Source: Ectobius pallidus (Eukaryota > Arthropoda > Insecta > Blattodea > Ectobiidae). From it: a stretch of DNA of 64,000 nucleotides. Positions 33,953 through 44,096 of the stretch are shown piece after piece. Position numbers and translations under genes: made by a program. Below the pieces are notes generated by a model that made no database searches, was not told where the DNA came from, and was given only the letters and a program-made list of their open reading frames with translations. The DNA lies in assembly GCA_964059195.1 (NCBI GenBank), contig CAXKWD010000007.1, positions 58,715,163 through 58,779,162 on the forward strand, in the 5' to 3' direction. Position 1 is the stretch's first letter; every line of letters starts with the position of its first letter.

Positions 33953-34720
33953 AATTTTTACAAAGTACAAAGTTATGAATAATTGGTGGAAAAGTTTAGA
34001 AGAGAATATAAACTGTATAGGATTAAATTGGATATGGAATAGAATGGGTTCATGGAATATACAGATTATATGCAAATTAATAAAAAAAGGTGTAACGATA
34101 TTGCTAGGCAGGAAATGTTTTCGGGTTGAGAAATTTTAAATCGCTACAATGTTATGCAGAGATGAAATCGAAATGGGGTATGGAAGCTTATTTATTTTCA
34201 TGTAATCGGGAGGAAAGATCCAGTTTGGCCTGGTGGAGACTAGGAATCTGGAGACTGAGAAACTTGAGAGGATCAGTAGCCTACCTAGGGGAATATGCCC
34301 ATTATGTAACAAGGAAGAGGATGCAAAACATATAATTTTAGTGTGTAAGGAAACTGAGAGGTGGAGGGTAAATTTAATTGGTGGTAAATTACTAAAAATT
34401 AATAAAGGGGTAGCATATAAGAAGCTATGCATAACAAAAAAATAGTGATTTATTGAAAAGAATGGAGAAATTTTTAATTGTAGTTAAAAGGAAATGGTTA
34501 AATAAAATAGAAGATAGTAACAGTACAAATTCAAGTGAAGTAGGAAATAATATATAGCGTACTTGGTTGTTGTTTTTAAGTAATAGGTAGAAATAGTTAT
34601 AGAATGTTTGTTTAGTAATCAAGGGACTGAATGGTAAAACAGAAATGTAACCAAAAGTCCCTGTTTGTATGAAGATGAAATAAACCTATGTTAGGTCTAT
34701 GTTATATCTATATCTATTTC
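33953..34720 (+). pseudogene. LINE C-terminal region, Cys/His motif and 3' tail
   Basis: After frame changes near 33950 and 34130, the frame at 34233-34445 carries CPLCNKEEDAKHIILVC, a Cys-x2-Cys...His-x4-Cys motif found at the ends of many LINE ORF2 proteins. The 3' untranslated region follows, ending with an imperfect TATCTA/TATGTTA repeat. The opposite strand immediately beyond is the N-terminal piece of the R2-clade LINE. Confidence 0.7.
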
Positions 34721-36000
34721 ACCTCTTTTATCTCTCTCTCTTTTAGTAGCCCGTTGAGGATTGCTATGGTGGTGGTAAGTTTGCTGAAGTTTGATCTCGC
34801 GTTGTTGCTTTCTCGCCTCATAGTATTTTATTGCTGGGTGTTTTGGGCTTGGCAGAGAGTCAATAGAATTAGAGAGGAACAAGGAAAATTCTGTCACTGC
34901 ACTGTCAAAGTCATTTTCATGTAGATTTTGGGCAAAACGATCATTCCACACTTTTAGATTATCTTTGTAATTATCTATTAGCTTTCCAGCTATAGGCCTA
35001 GTATGGTCCTGTCTATCAGAATTATGATTTTGACATCGTTCTGGTTTTGTCTTATCTGCTGCTTCAGGTATTGTATAGTGGGTACTGGGCTGTCGATCCA
35101 CTAATGTTTGCCTAAAATGCTCAGAATGAGCTCGGCTGATATGAGTATTGAAACGGATAAACAGTTGACCACAATGAGGACAAGGAATCCGATTTTTACC
35201 AACACTTTCAGATGAAGCCTGCTCTTGAGTAAGATCATAATTTAATTCATCTGTACTACATATATCATTCAGAAGCACTGTTGTACTTTCTGTAGTGATA
35301 CCATCATTAATACAACCAGAGTCTGAGGTGAGGATATTAAGAGACGAGTCTTGAGATAGTGAGTTATGATTTCTCACCCCAATGCCACGTTTCGTAAATT
35401 GTCTATGGCAGATAGTAGGCTACAAGTTATAGATTGAGTGAGTTCACTAGAAGATGTGGTTGGCTTCATATGCTGACCATTTGTAATAAGATTGTCTGGA
35501 ATAGCTGCATTCCTACAGGCTGATCCTCTTGGATTAACAGGACTAATTACAACATTATTAGAATCATCATTCAGAGAATAGGTTCGTCGAGGAATATGTT
35601 GGATCATCCGTATCTCCGTTAGAATCATTTTGAGACTTACTATGCAATGTAAATCCGTATCTCCGTTAGAATCATTTTGAGACTTACTATGCAATGTAAA
35701 TCCATCTCCATCAACATTGCAGCTATCAGCATAGCGACCTGCTATTGTCTGGCTTGCAGAGAAATCGTGGGTCTTGGAGATGTGAATTGCTAGCCCTCTT
35801 CGTTTGAAGAACCCTCCACATAATGGACATTTAACTGTGTTATTGTCTGGAGTGATATAATTTTGAGAAAACACTTGCATTTCAGTAAATAATAAATATG
35901 AAGACATTTGATAAAAAGTTTGTTTATAGGAACGAGGTTCACAACTGCTATAACATATATATTTAGACCATAGTCTAATATCTCCATGCAATATCTTCAA
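34697..36000 (-). pseudogene. R2-clade LINE N-terminus with two C2H2 zinc fingers
   Basis: Two minus-strand frames, 36000-35374 and 35377-34697, follow each other with one frame change. The first carries CPLCGGFFKRRGLAIHISKTH and the second CPHCGQLFIRFNTHISRAH, both C2H2 fingers such as R2-type proteins use for target recognition. The basic tail RATKRERDKRGE precedes the reverse transcriptase in this family. A 44-bp phrase (TCCGTATCTCCGTTAGAATC...) is duplicated in tandem near 35609 and 35655. The frame stops at the 3' tail of the neighbouring plus-strand LINE. Confidence 0.75.
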
Positions 36001-36300
36001 GCAAGACTTCAGTAATTAAAGAACAAAATGAAACATAGGTTAACTTAAAACAAGCTTCAATATTCAGTAAAACTTTGTAACCATCGGAGTCATGGCCTCC
36101 TGTCACAGAACTCACAATAAAACATAAATAATGATTAACAGTAAGTTTAACTTATAAATGCCAATAGGTAAATGATGATATTGATATTACACTATCCAAA
36201 TCTCAATTACTAATCTTAATACGGCTTACAAGTATTGAGAGGTTATACCACCGTAACTAGTCTGGTATAATCGGCGTAGCCCATAATATGCAAGATTGAA
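36001..36300. other. Unassigned, probable 5' leader of the R2-clade LINE
   Basis: AT-rich, no frame of note. It lies upstream (minus sense) of the R2-clade zinc-finger region and downstream of nothing recognisable. The left limit of the next LINE is near 36300. Confidence 0.35.
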
Positions 36301-36366
36301 TTCAATACAATTTACTACGACATCGGCCTAGGCGTAAAATGTTCGGAAGAAGGAATCAAGAACATT

Positions 36367-36606
36367 GTGAATTTCGTAGAAAACAACAAACAGACAAACT
36401 TTGTTGTCATAGAAGCCCCCTACAGATATGACTTGGTGGAGTGGTCGTGGGTTAATAAAGAGGTAAATAAATTTAACAGGAAGCTTGGTAAGAAACTTAG
36501 GTTATGTGAAAATGCTAGTATAATAAATGTTAGGTTGAGAAGGAATGACTTCACTGCACATGGGTTACATATGAATATGGGTGGTAAAAACAGTTATGTG
36601 AACTAG
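36367..36606 (+). pseudogene. LINE ORF1 fragment resembling an SGNH esterase-like domain
   Basis: Short frame with the wording IEAPYRYDLVEWSWVN, FNRKLGKKL and AHGLHMNMGGK. The late Asp/His-containing block (DFTAHGLHMN) resembles the end of the SGNH-hydrolase-like domain found in ORF1 of several CR1-group LINEs. The N-terminal Ser motif is absent. The assignment rests on general resemblance and position upstream of the endonuclease. Confidence 0.5.
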
Positions 36607-36847
36607 TAGCAGAATCAGTGAGGAATCTTCATCAGTATAGAGAGAAAACGGAGCCCATCCCGCTGACGTATAGGCCAACTTCAGATCCAAAGGACAATAC
36701 CAGGGAAGAGGAAAAAAGCATACCAGGAGTGGAACAAGATAAGAGGACAGCTGAACTTCGCACATCTGGAAGAAATAGGAGACCCCTCAAAAGCTAAGTA
36801 TTGATATTTTAGGCCGGTAAGCAATCATAGTGCAGATATCTTAGAAA

Positions 36848-37564
36848 ATGTACAGGGTAAGCATAACAATTTTTCACAAAAATGTACAAAGTCTGAAAAA
36901 CAAACAAAATAATTTTGAGGTTTTATTATCCCATGAATATCCTGACTTAGATTTATTATGCTTCATGGAGCATTGGATAAAGGAAGAAGAGTTTGATTAC
37001 CTGAATTTTGAGAAATTTTCGCTACTTGCCAAATATTGTAGGACCAAAAAGAAATGTGGAGGTTCATGCATATATGTTAGAAACACTGTAGAAGCAAAAG
37101 GATTTGAAAAATTTCAATACTTAAATATTGAGGAACATTTTGAGGCCTGTATGGTGGAGCTACCACAGTTAAAGACAATCGTAATTTGCATATACAGATC
37201 CCCTAGTAGTGATTGCCAAATAATGATGAACAGATTACTCGTAGATACCATAGTTAACTCTCTTCATAATAATAATAATAATAATAAAATTGTTATTGTT
37301 GGCGATCTCAACATTGATTTTCTAAGCAAGCCTAGTAACCTATCAAATCAACTAAAGTCAGTCCTAAATTCATACGGTTTAGAAGCAGTGATAGAAACCC
37401 CAACTAGAATATGTAATGGGGCTAGTACAGCAATTGATCAAGTAATACTGAATGTAATAACTTGGGATTACAAAACTAGTGTAATTGATATGGGTTTTTC
37501 AGACCACTTCGCACAGGTCATAGAGATGAATTCTAAAGGGCCCTTAGGAAAAGAGAGAAAATAA
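36848..37564 (+). pseudogene. LINE endonuclease domain
   Basis: A 238-codon frame with the endonuclease blocks FHKNVQSLKNKQNNFE, FMEHWIKEEEFD, ICIYRSPSSDCQ, VIVGDLNIDFL, STAIDQVILN and MGFSDHFAQVI. The catalytic Glu, Asp, Asn and terminal SDH are all present. An (AAT)n run at 37267-37290 codes for poly-Asn. The frame ends at 37564; the reverse transcriptase continues in another frame. Confidence 0.85.
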
Positions 37565-37575
37565 ACTCGCATTAT

Positions 37576-38910
37576 ATGATTAGTAGACCATATACTGAAA
37601 CTAATATCCAATATCTAAACTACCTACTCGACAAAGAATCATGGGATAATGTCTATAGTAAAAATTCACTTCATGCAGCTTGTGCAGAATTTTTATTAAC
37701 TTTCGGTTATTGTTATGAAACAGCATTCCCTAAAATTAAACTCAAATTACATGAACAGAAAAACAAATGGATTACCCCTGGTATTAAAGAATCTAGCAGA
37801 CGAATGAAATATCTTAGTAAGATTATGAAATCGGGCAATGTAACAGAAAACATCAAAGAATATTATTAACAGTATAAAAGAATATACAGTAAAGTACTAG
37901 AGGAAGAATATAAATTACAGAATGATACACATATAATGGAATCAAATAATAAATCTAAAGCAATGTGGAATATTATTAAGCAAGAAATAGGTAAAGGGAG
38001 GGAAATTTTAAAAAAACATACAATTAATAATAACGGTATTATTTCAAGAGATCCAAATGAAATAGAATAAGTTTAGCAGTTATTATACAGACATAGCACA
38101 TAATCTCTTGAGTAATACCCTCATGCTCAAATGCAAGATGTAGACAGTGGTAGGCCTACTATTCCACAACAAAGTAATACTATCTATCTAAACCCAGTAA
38201 CAGTGAATGAAATCACAGAAATTATAAAGCGGTTGAAGAATAACAATTCAGCAGGAATAGATAAAGTCTCTGACAATGTTATAAAAAACTGTCACAGACA
38301 CATTGTACACCCATTTACTTATATAGAAAATTTATCTTTAAACTGCGGTCAGTTTCCAGATGAATTAAAAATTGCAAAAGTGAAACCACTTTAAGGGATC
38401 TAAAGAGGGAATTGGGAATTATAGACCAGTATCTCTACTCTCAGGTTTCTCAAAAATCTTAGAAAAGTTTATGTATGCAAGACTTATAACATTTGTAAAG
38501 AAATATAATATCTTATCTAACATACAACATGGGTTTTGTCAAGGTAAGTCCACAAACACTGCAATAATTGATTTTCTTCAAGAAGTATACGATTCCATAG
38601 ATAGAAAAGACACTAGCATAGGACTATTTGCAGATTTATCAAAAGCATTTGATGTAATAGATCATAACATCTTACTCAAGAAACTTCAAGCTATTGGAAT
38701 AAAAGGGTTGGCATTAAAATGGTTCCAATCATACCTAGAAAACCGCAAACAGGTTGTAGAAATCGTACACAAAGACGAAAGGACACACATAATAAACAAA
38801 GTATTGTAAAGTGAGAAGTATATCAAGTATGGTGTACCACAAGGTTCCATTCTTGGGCCGGTATTGTTTTTAATTTATATTAACTATCTAGATATTCAGT
38901 CCAATCAGTC
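37576..38910 (+). pseudogene. LINE reverse transcriptase, truncated after motif B
   Basis: Fragments in alternating frames: a linker (37576-37869), AGIDKVSDNVIKNC (38131-38394), ARLITFVKKYNILSNIQHGF and LFADLSKAFDVIDHNILL (motif A, 38471-38809), then GVPQGSILGP near 38826. The order is collinear with CR1-group reverse transcriptases. It breaks off near 38900 where unrelated repeat sequence begins. Confidence 0.8.
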
Positions 38911-38932
38911 TGAAGAAAACTCCGGAGAAAAC

Positions 38933-39030
38933 TAGAGATTTAAAACATATCCTTTGGAAGTTACAGATAACTTATACATTGCTACAAGACAAAACAAAAA
39001 ACACTTGATTCAGAAAGTGACATGAATTCA
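38933..39030 (+). repeat. ~90-bp repeat, direct copy at about 41159-41250
   Basis: TATCCTTTGGAAGTTACAGA...ACATTGCTAC...ACACTTGATTCAGA in this copy matches TATCCTTTGGAAATTTGAGA...ACATTGCTAC...ACACTTGATTCAGA at 41159-41250, same orientation. Here it follows a truncated CR1-group LINE; there it follows an R2-clade 3' end. Its nature is unknown: possibly a 3' tail shared by retroelements or a short mobile sequence. Confidence 0.55.
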
Positions 39031-39060
39031 CCGTTCACATTAACACACGACGTTATTCGA

Positions 39061-39880
39061 TTATTTGAAACACACACTCCATGCACTTTCTACAATGTTC
39101 ATAAATAGTGAAAACTTTCTTCTTTCCTTGTCCAAATGGGTTTGATGTATTATCACACCCGCTTGCTGCATGAAGGAAAAGAATATCCTGAGTATTATAT
39201 TTGCACGAAGCTGATGAAGACAAAACACTGGGGCATTACCTCTCCCAATCTTTTGGAAATAAATATTCTTTTCAGAAGTGCCTAATGCAGTCAGCAATAC
39301 TAAGAGATCGACGTCTTCACCTGTGAAAGTAACACTATAGAAGTCAGCAGCCTTAGATATTGCAGTTTTCACTATAATGACATTAGCATCTTTTATTGCT
39401 GCTTAACCTCAATACCCTTTGCTGCCATTTCAGTCATCAGCATTGAAATAAAGTTGTCGGTGGACAGAAATTTTTCTTGAGACAGTGTAACGGCCATTGT
39501 TAACTAAAATGAAAGTTTTCTGGACTATTGCAGGAAAGCCCGGCGATATCGTTCAACTGCTTTGATGTTCTGATAAGCGACGTCACTAAGGTATCCATCG
39601 AATACTACTATGGCATTATACCCAAATTGTTTCTGTACATAGTCCACGTACGTCTTGAACAGTGACTCGAACATGCATGATGTAATCTTACCCCATACAA
39701 CCTTATGCAGTCAATTACTGCACATTTTCTGCTGCCAAGGTCATCTTCCTGTAAGGAATGAATGGTGAAATGGCAGCAAAGGAGGATATCATCGATAAGA
39801 TCATTGCTCAGGAGGAATTACTGAGAGATGATGCCCATTTGCCATCGGGAGCAAAGAGATCAAAGCTTTTATGAATCAAT
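39061..39880 (-). pseudogene. Fragment of a PIN-like nuclease protein of a multi-copy transposon family
   Basis: Minus-strand segments in changing frames: KTYVDYVQKQFGYNAIVVFDGYLSD (about 39670-39590; key residues VVFDGY), TLSQEKFLSTDN (about 39490), then DANVIIVKTAISKA and FTGEDVDLLVLLTAL (39390-39290). The Asp-rich blocks VFDGY, DxDxxIV and GEDVDLLVLL are in the order of FEN/PIN-type nucleases. The same blocks recur in the fold-back element at 55590-56470. I infer a transposon origin from repetition; the biochemical role is not established. Confidence 0.6.
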
Positions 39881-39884
39881 ATTA

Positions 39885-40280
39885 TTGGATAATTTGTGAT
39901 AATTTACACATTTTCTACTTAGTTAATATATCCACCTATGTTGTATAAATTTTTATACATCGATAATTGTGTACTTTATTTTTAAATGAATATCTCATTA
40001 AGAATGGGTTTTCTATTATGTAGGTTATTGAACGTTATCCATACAAAAAAGTTTAGAGATGAAAGTTACTAGGAAAATGCTCCATTTTTCGCAGTTTTTA
40101 GTTATTTGAAATATTTTAAAAACTTTTAAGCGCCATATATCGGTACGGTAGAAAGAGTGTAAATCATGCAAATAATAGGAAATTTCATGCTCTTTAACTT
40201 TTGTAAAGGAGTGTTAGGCTAAAATGTAGTTTTACGAGTTATAAGGAAAACACTGAAAAAAGCCCCAAAATTTCGGGGTT
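39885..40280. other. Unassigned AT-rich sequence
   Basis: No recognisable gene. Phrases such as TTTTTAGTTATTTGAAATATT and GCCCCAAAATTTCGGGG (a short palindrome near 40262) resemble inverted-repeat parts of large DNA transposons, but no matching arm is in the window. Confidence 0.35.
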
Positions 40281-40284
40281 TTTC

Positions 40285-41022
40285 GGCTGCCCTGAAGCTC
40301 GCACATGGTTCTCGAATTGGAAAACTTGGATCCTACACGACAGAATACCCACATACAACATACTAAAACAATCATTAACTTCGGACCTTTTTCCAGGCAA
40401 AAGTACCTGGTGACTGGACTATAATGTAATCAAGATGTTTTGTAACATCTCAGCGGTGAGGTCTGTACCTGGAAGGAGTCAAACTACATCACTCTGCCGG
40501 CATGCAGGTTGCAATAGTCCAGAAACCTTGGACCATGTATTGCGTAGTTGTAAAAAGGGCGAGTTATTGAGAAATTCTCGCCACCACTGTGTCCGTTCAG
40601 CAATTGCCACAGCCCTTCGACGACAAAAAGACTGGGAAGTGTATGAAGAAGTGCATTGCATCGCGGAAGATGGCAGTAATCGAAGAGCCGATATAATAGC
40701 CATTAATAGAACTGTAAAACGGGGGTTTATTTTGGATCCAACAGTTCGCTTGGAAGAGGATAGGGAACAAGCTAAGCGTGTGAGCGCGGACAAGGAGGCC
40801 ATATACCAACCATGCATCCCTCACCTTAGTGAGAGCTATAACTTACCTGTTAATGCATGGGAGGTGAAGGGTCTGCTTTTTGGCGCACGCGGTGCAAATT
40901 TCACCTTTGTCAATGCATATCTTCAGTCTCTCAATATTTCTAGCGACACTGTTGTTAAAATATGTATTAGGATTTTAGAAGATTCGATATTTTTAATGCA
41001 CAATCATTTATATATTACTTAG
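40285..41022 (+). pseudogene. Second R2-clade LINE fragment: zinc knuckle and restriction-like endonuclease
   Basis: From about 40435 an open frame of 195 codons holds a Cys/His knuckle (CRHAGCNSPETLDHVLRSC), then SRHHCVRSAI and the endonuclease blocks EEVHCIAEDGSNRRADIIAI and GFILDPTVRLE, ending normally at 41022 (MHNHLYIT). The wording matches the copy at 23084-21960, in the opposite orientation, so both belong to one family. Upstream at 40285-40434 the same protein continues with a stop and frame change. Reverse transcriptase is missing: a 5'-truncated insertion, typical of LINEs. Confidence 0.85.
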
Positions 41023-41262
41023 AGTTCTTATGTTCCATTTCAATTCAATTCAAATTATTATATAATGTATGATTCTTCTTCCTTTTTTGTTCTGGATCTG
41101 TATGGTCACCTGGATTGCCAGGCAGATGACTTGAATAAAGTATTTCTCTCTTACATAGAGATTAAAAATATATCCTTTGGAAATTTGAGATTCATTTTAC
41201 ATTGCTACAGAAAAAAGACACTTGATTCAGAGAATGACATAAAATAACCCTTCACCCTTCTG

Positions 41263-41936
41263 TGTATGTGTGTTGAAGTATGTGAGTGTGATGTATTTGC
41301 CTTTTTTCTTTTCTGTGTTTTGGTCATTTTTCTTCGTTCTGATTTTGTGTAGTAGGTTGTCAATGACTGTGTGGTTGTAGCCATTGGTAATGGCTAAGTG
41401 TTTTATGGTGTTACATCACACTCACATACTTCAACACACATACACAGAAAATCGCCCAACAATTCAGAAAACAAGGATACAAAATAGCATTCAGAACAAA
41501 GAACAAAACAATCAACAAAATACAACCCACAGACAACAAACAACACACAAACAAATACAACAACCCAGGAGTCTACAAACTAAAATGCAATGACTGCCCA
41601 AAATTCTACATAGGACAAACAGGCCGAAGTTTCAAAACACGATACACAGAACACATACGAGCTCTCAAACAAAACACAGACTCTGCCTATGCAAACCATA
41701 TAATAACCACAGGACACGAATACGCAGACATCAATACAGACATGGAAATCCTACACATTAACCACAAAGGTCACACACTCAACACACTCGAACAATATGA
41801 AATATACAGACACACCACACAAGACAACACCAACATCCTAAACGAACAGTTACAATTCAAATCGCACGCGCTGTACGATACAGTTATCCAGAAATGTCTT
41901 CCCAACAACAACAACACCACGGAAGTCAGTTGCTGA
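41263..41936 (+). mobile_element. Penelope-like element fragment with GIY-YIG endonuclease and inverted 5' part
   Basis: Plus strand 41411-41936 encodes, with one frame change, the end of the reverse transcriptase linker (YITLTYFN) and a GIY-YIG-type domain: GVYKLKCNDCPKFYIGQTGR, FKTRYTEH, LNTLEQYEIY. The 41263-41404 segment is inverted: its minus strand encodes the preceding residues (AITNGYNHTVIDNLL). Positions 41263-41298 and 41411-41446 are an inverted duplication of the junction. Such a 5' inversion with a short overlap is the signature of twin-primed insertion. Most of the reverse transcriptase is missing. Confidence 0.8.
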
Positions 41937-41989
41937 AGATGGCCACTCCATGCGGTTGAAAGCACTCCAACAGGTAAACAAAATACCGC

Positions 41990-42365
41990 AATTTAGTAGT
42001 GAGTACCAGTGATAAAGCTCTACGCTATACATAAATCATTAAGATTATCGCTACAGAATGGACAAAACTCAAGAATTAATATTATTATTACTACTTTTCT
42101 TTGGCCTACAATGACGAGTACAATACACAATACGTTAGTCCAAGATCTTAAAGCCTGTAGAGGATCGAAACAGGGGGGTATGTTGCAAAAGGTGGTGTAA
42201 AAGATTTAATTTTTTTAAACTCAGGGGCGTATTCAGAGGGGGCTGCAGCCCCCCCCGAAACGTTAAGTCATGCTAACTGGCAATCCCCTGTTGTCTGGCA
42301 ATTGGCATAAGGATCCTATGTAGGTTCATGTAAGTTGCAACTCTAGCTAACCAAGCGAAAAGCAT
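41990..42365. other. Unassigned sequence before gypsy-1 gag
   Basis: No gene recognised. CAGGGGCGTATTCAGAGGGG at 42222 looks like a hAT left end followed by a C-run, but no matching right end was found. A 5' LTR for gypsy-1 is not apparent here. Confidence 0.35.
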
Positions 42366-43304
42366 CTTTTAGACTGGAGACAGCATATACTATTTCTGGA
42401 AAAGTTAGAAGATTTGAAGCAAAGTTCTAAAGTACAGGATGTACAATTGTTATCCGTGTTATCAGAAATTTTGCAAGATTAAACCTTGCTATGGTATAGG
42501 AACCGACTAGAAGATTGGCATAAATGGGAAGCGCTTTTTGGAAGACTTTAAGGAATATTATTTACCTATTGAAGAGGAGGATTCTCTCTTAGATGAAATT
42601 CGTCAACGAACTCAACTTAATAGAGAATCCATATCTGATTATGCTAATGCCATTCAAAGTCTAATTATGAGGCTAAGTACCCCTATGGCCCCGCAAAAGG
42701 TTATGAATACCTAATCCAAAATTTACGACCAGACGTCAAAGAGTATATTCGGCCTGAGGGAATTAAATCAGTGGTAGACTTAATTAAGAAAGGACGGCAA
42801 TACGAACAGAAATTACTAGACTCTGAAAAATATATACCTCCACCTACTCAGGTTAGGGCTACTAATAAATAAACCGCTTACAAACCCCAGATACAAACCG
42901 CTATAGGCCTACCACTGGTTCATAGAGTGCTAGGGATGCAAGGAAAAACCGAAGATAAAACTATAGAACCAATTAGAAAGAATGTTAGCATTTCTACTAG
43001 AACGCCTAAATAGAAGCAAAATTCAAATCACAGTAGTATTTATAAACCAGTTAATTCAAATCAAAATCAGGAAAAGTTTAATGTACCGGAAGTAAATAAT
43101 TACATGAAAGATTCCCGGTTTTCTAATAACCAACGATGCTGGAATTGTGAAAAATTAGGACATAGACAACTTGAATGCAAAGCGCCACGTAGGTCTAATA
43201 TAACTACTGTACTTAAATGCTACAATTGTAATACACTAGGACACAAATCAACAGATTGTAGGATCCTCCAGAGAAATAACCGAAAAGCAACAAATCCGTC
43301 ATAG
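42366..43304 (+). pseudogene. Gypsy-1 gag with two zinc knuckles
   Basis: A retrotransposon gag region (LEDWHKWEALF, DSLLDEIRQRTQLNRESISD, YEYLIQNLRPDVKEYI) in at least three frames, then two CCHC knuckles at 43104-43304: CWNCEKLGHRQLEC and CYNCNTLGHKSTDC. Both have the classical spacing for RNA packaging. Stops at 42479, near 42713 and near 43012 interrupt it. Confidence 0.8.
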
Positions 43305-43330
43305 CAATTACCTAATGCCATACATGTAGG

Positions 43331-43741
43331 GTGTTGAACATTAAACCTACAGATTTAGTAACTGGTGACAGATCTTTCTTAGAACTTTTGTTAGAAGATA
43401 TTACGTTTGTAGCTCTGATAGATTCGGGTTCTGATAAAACTTATTTAGGGGAAAGAATTGATTTTCTGTGCAGGATGTTTGAATTACCGTTAGAAGCGTC
43501 AGAAACAAAAGGAGTTCAACTAGCAGACAAAACATATAGCTCTATAAAAGGCTAGAGAGAATTTGACATGCAGTTACAAGGGCAAAGATTTCAAGTAATA
43601 TGCAAAATTATACCCAATTTAGCAGTAAATATGATTTTGGGGATAGATGTTCTAAAACAGATTGGATTAGTAGTCGATCTGAAGGATGGGACATGGCATT
43701 TCAAAGATGAACCTTCAAGTATTTTCACATTTGTTAGATAA
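43331..43741 (+). pseudogene. Gypsy-1 aspartic protease
   Basis: The active-site motif ALIDSGSDKTYLG (Asp-Ser-Gly at 43421-43429) and the later MILGIDVLKQIGL are the two hallmarks of a retropepsin. A TAG at 43553 interrupts the frame between them and another stop lies at 43739. It would cleave the polyprotein in a live element. Confidence 0.8.
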
Positions 43742-44096
43742 GTAGATTTGAAAGAAGATCAATTAAACAATGTTTTAATTCTTCCCACTTCTGAAGAAAA
43801 ATAAACATTAAATAAATCTTTGGAAATTAAACTTCTAAAATTCAATCAATGTAAGGGCTTAGAGGACTTATTTCTTATGCTACTGATACAGGTCATGCCA
43901 AGTCAATAAAACGATATTATCCAGTGTATCCTATTATAGAAGATTATTCATGCGGCAATACATACAATGCTAACAGAAAATATAATAGAACCTTCAAATT
44001 CACCTTACGCTTCTCCCGTAGTCATGGTACGGAAACCACATCACACCTGGAGATTCTGTGTAGACTTTAGGAAAGTGAATGAAGGCACTACCCATT

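Larger units (their letters stand above)
26990..34720 (+). mobile_element. CR1/L2/Jockey-group LINE inserted in the R2-clade LINE, with two hATs inside
   Basis: Plus-strand order: ORF1 (27251-28117 and 29494-29691), endonuclease (about 29790-30489), reverse transcriptase (31909-33952), Cys/His C-terminus (to 34445) and a 3' tail with TATCTATATCTATTTC at about 34706-34721. Two hATs (28118-29493, 30498-31900) interrupt it. Without them the element is about 5 kb, close to full length. The clade is uncertain: sequence wording recalls L2/Kiri-like insect LINEs, but I cannot settle this without a tree. Confidence 0.75.
21960..36000 (-). mobile_element. R2-clade LINE in three pieces, split by a hAT nest and by another LINE
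   Basis: Minus-strand pieces 36000-34697 (zinc-finger N-terminus), 26932-25794 (reverse transcriptase) and 23084-21960 (thumb, zinc knuckle, restriction-like endonuclease) follow each other in the order of an R2 protein and total about 3.6 kb, close to a full R2-type element. The gap at 23085-25785 is a hAT with an ATCTAGAA/ATCTAGAT target duplication, which makes that join secure. The gap at about 26990-34696 is a second LINE on the opposite strand. That join rests on protein order, since I could not define a target duplication. No 28S rDNA flanks the element. Confidence 0.75.
36300..38910 (+). mobile_element. CR1/Jockey-group LINE with SGNH-like ORF1, 3' truncated
   Basis: Plus-strand remnants of ORF1 (36367-36606), endonuclease (36848-37564) and reverse transcriptase (37576-38910). 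It stops after motif B (GVPQGSILGPVLFLIYIN at about 38826), so the catalytic YADD and everything downstream is lost. Several frame changes and stops occur. No target duplication was found. Confidence 0.75.

Noticed and set aside
42222..42265. CAGGGGCGTATTC as left end of a hAT element
   Set aside because: No inverted partner or 8-bp duplication was found downstream.
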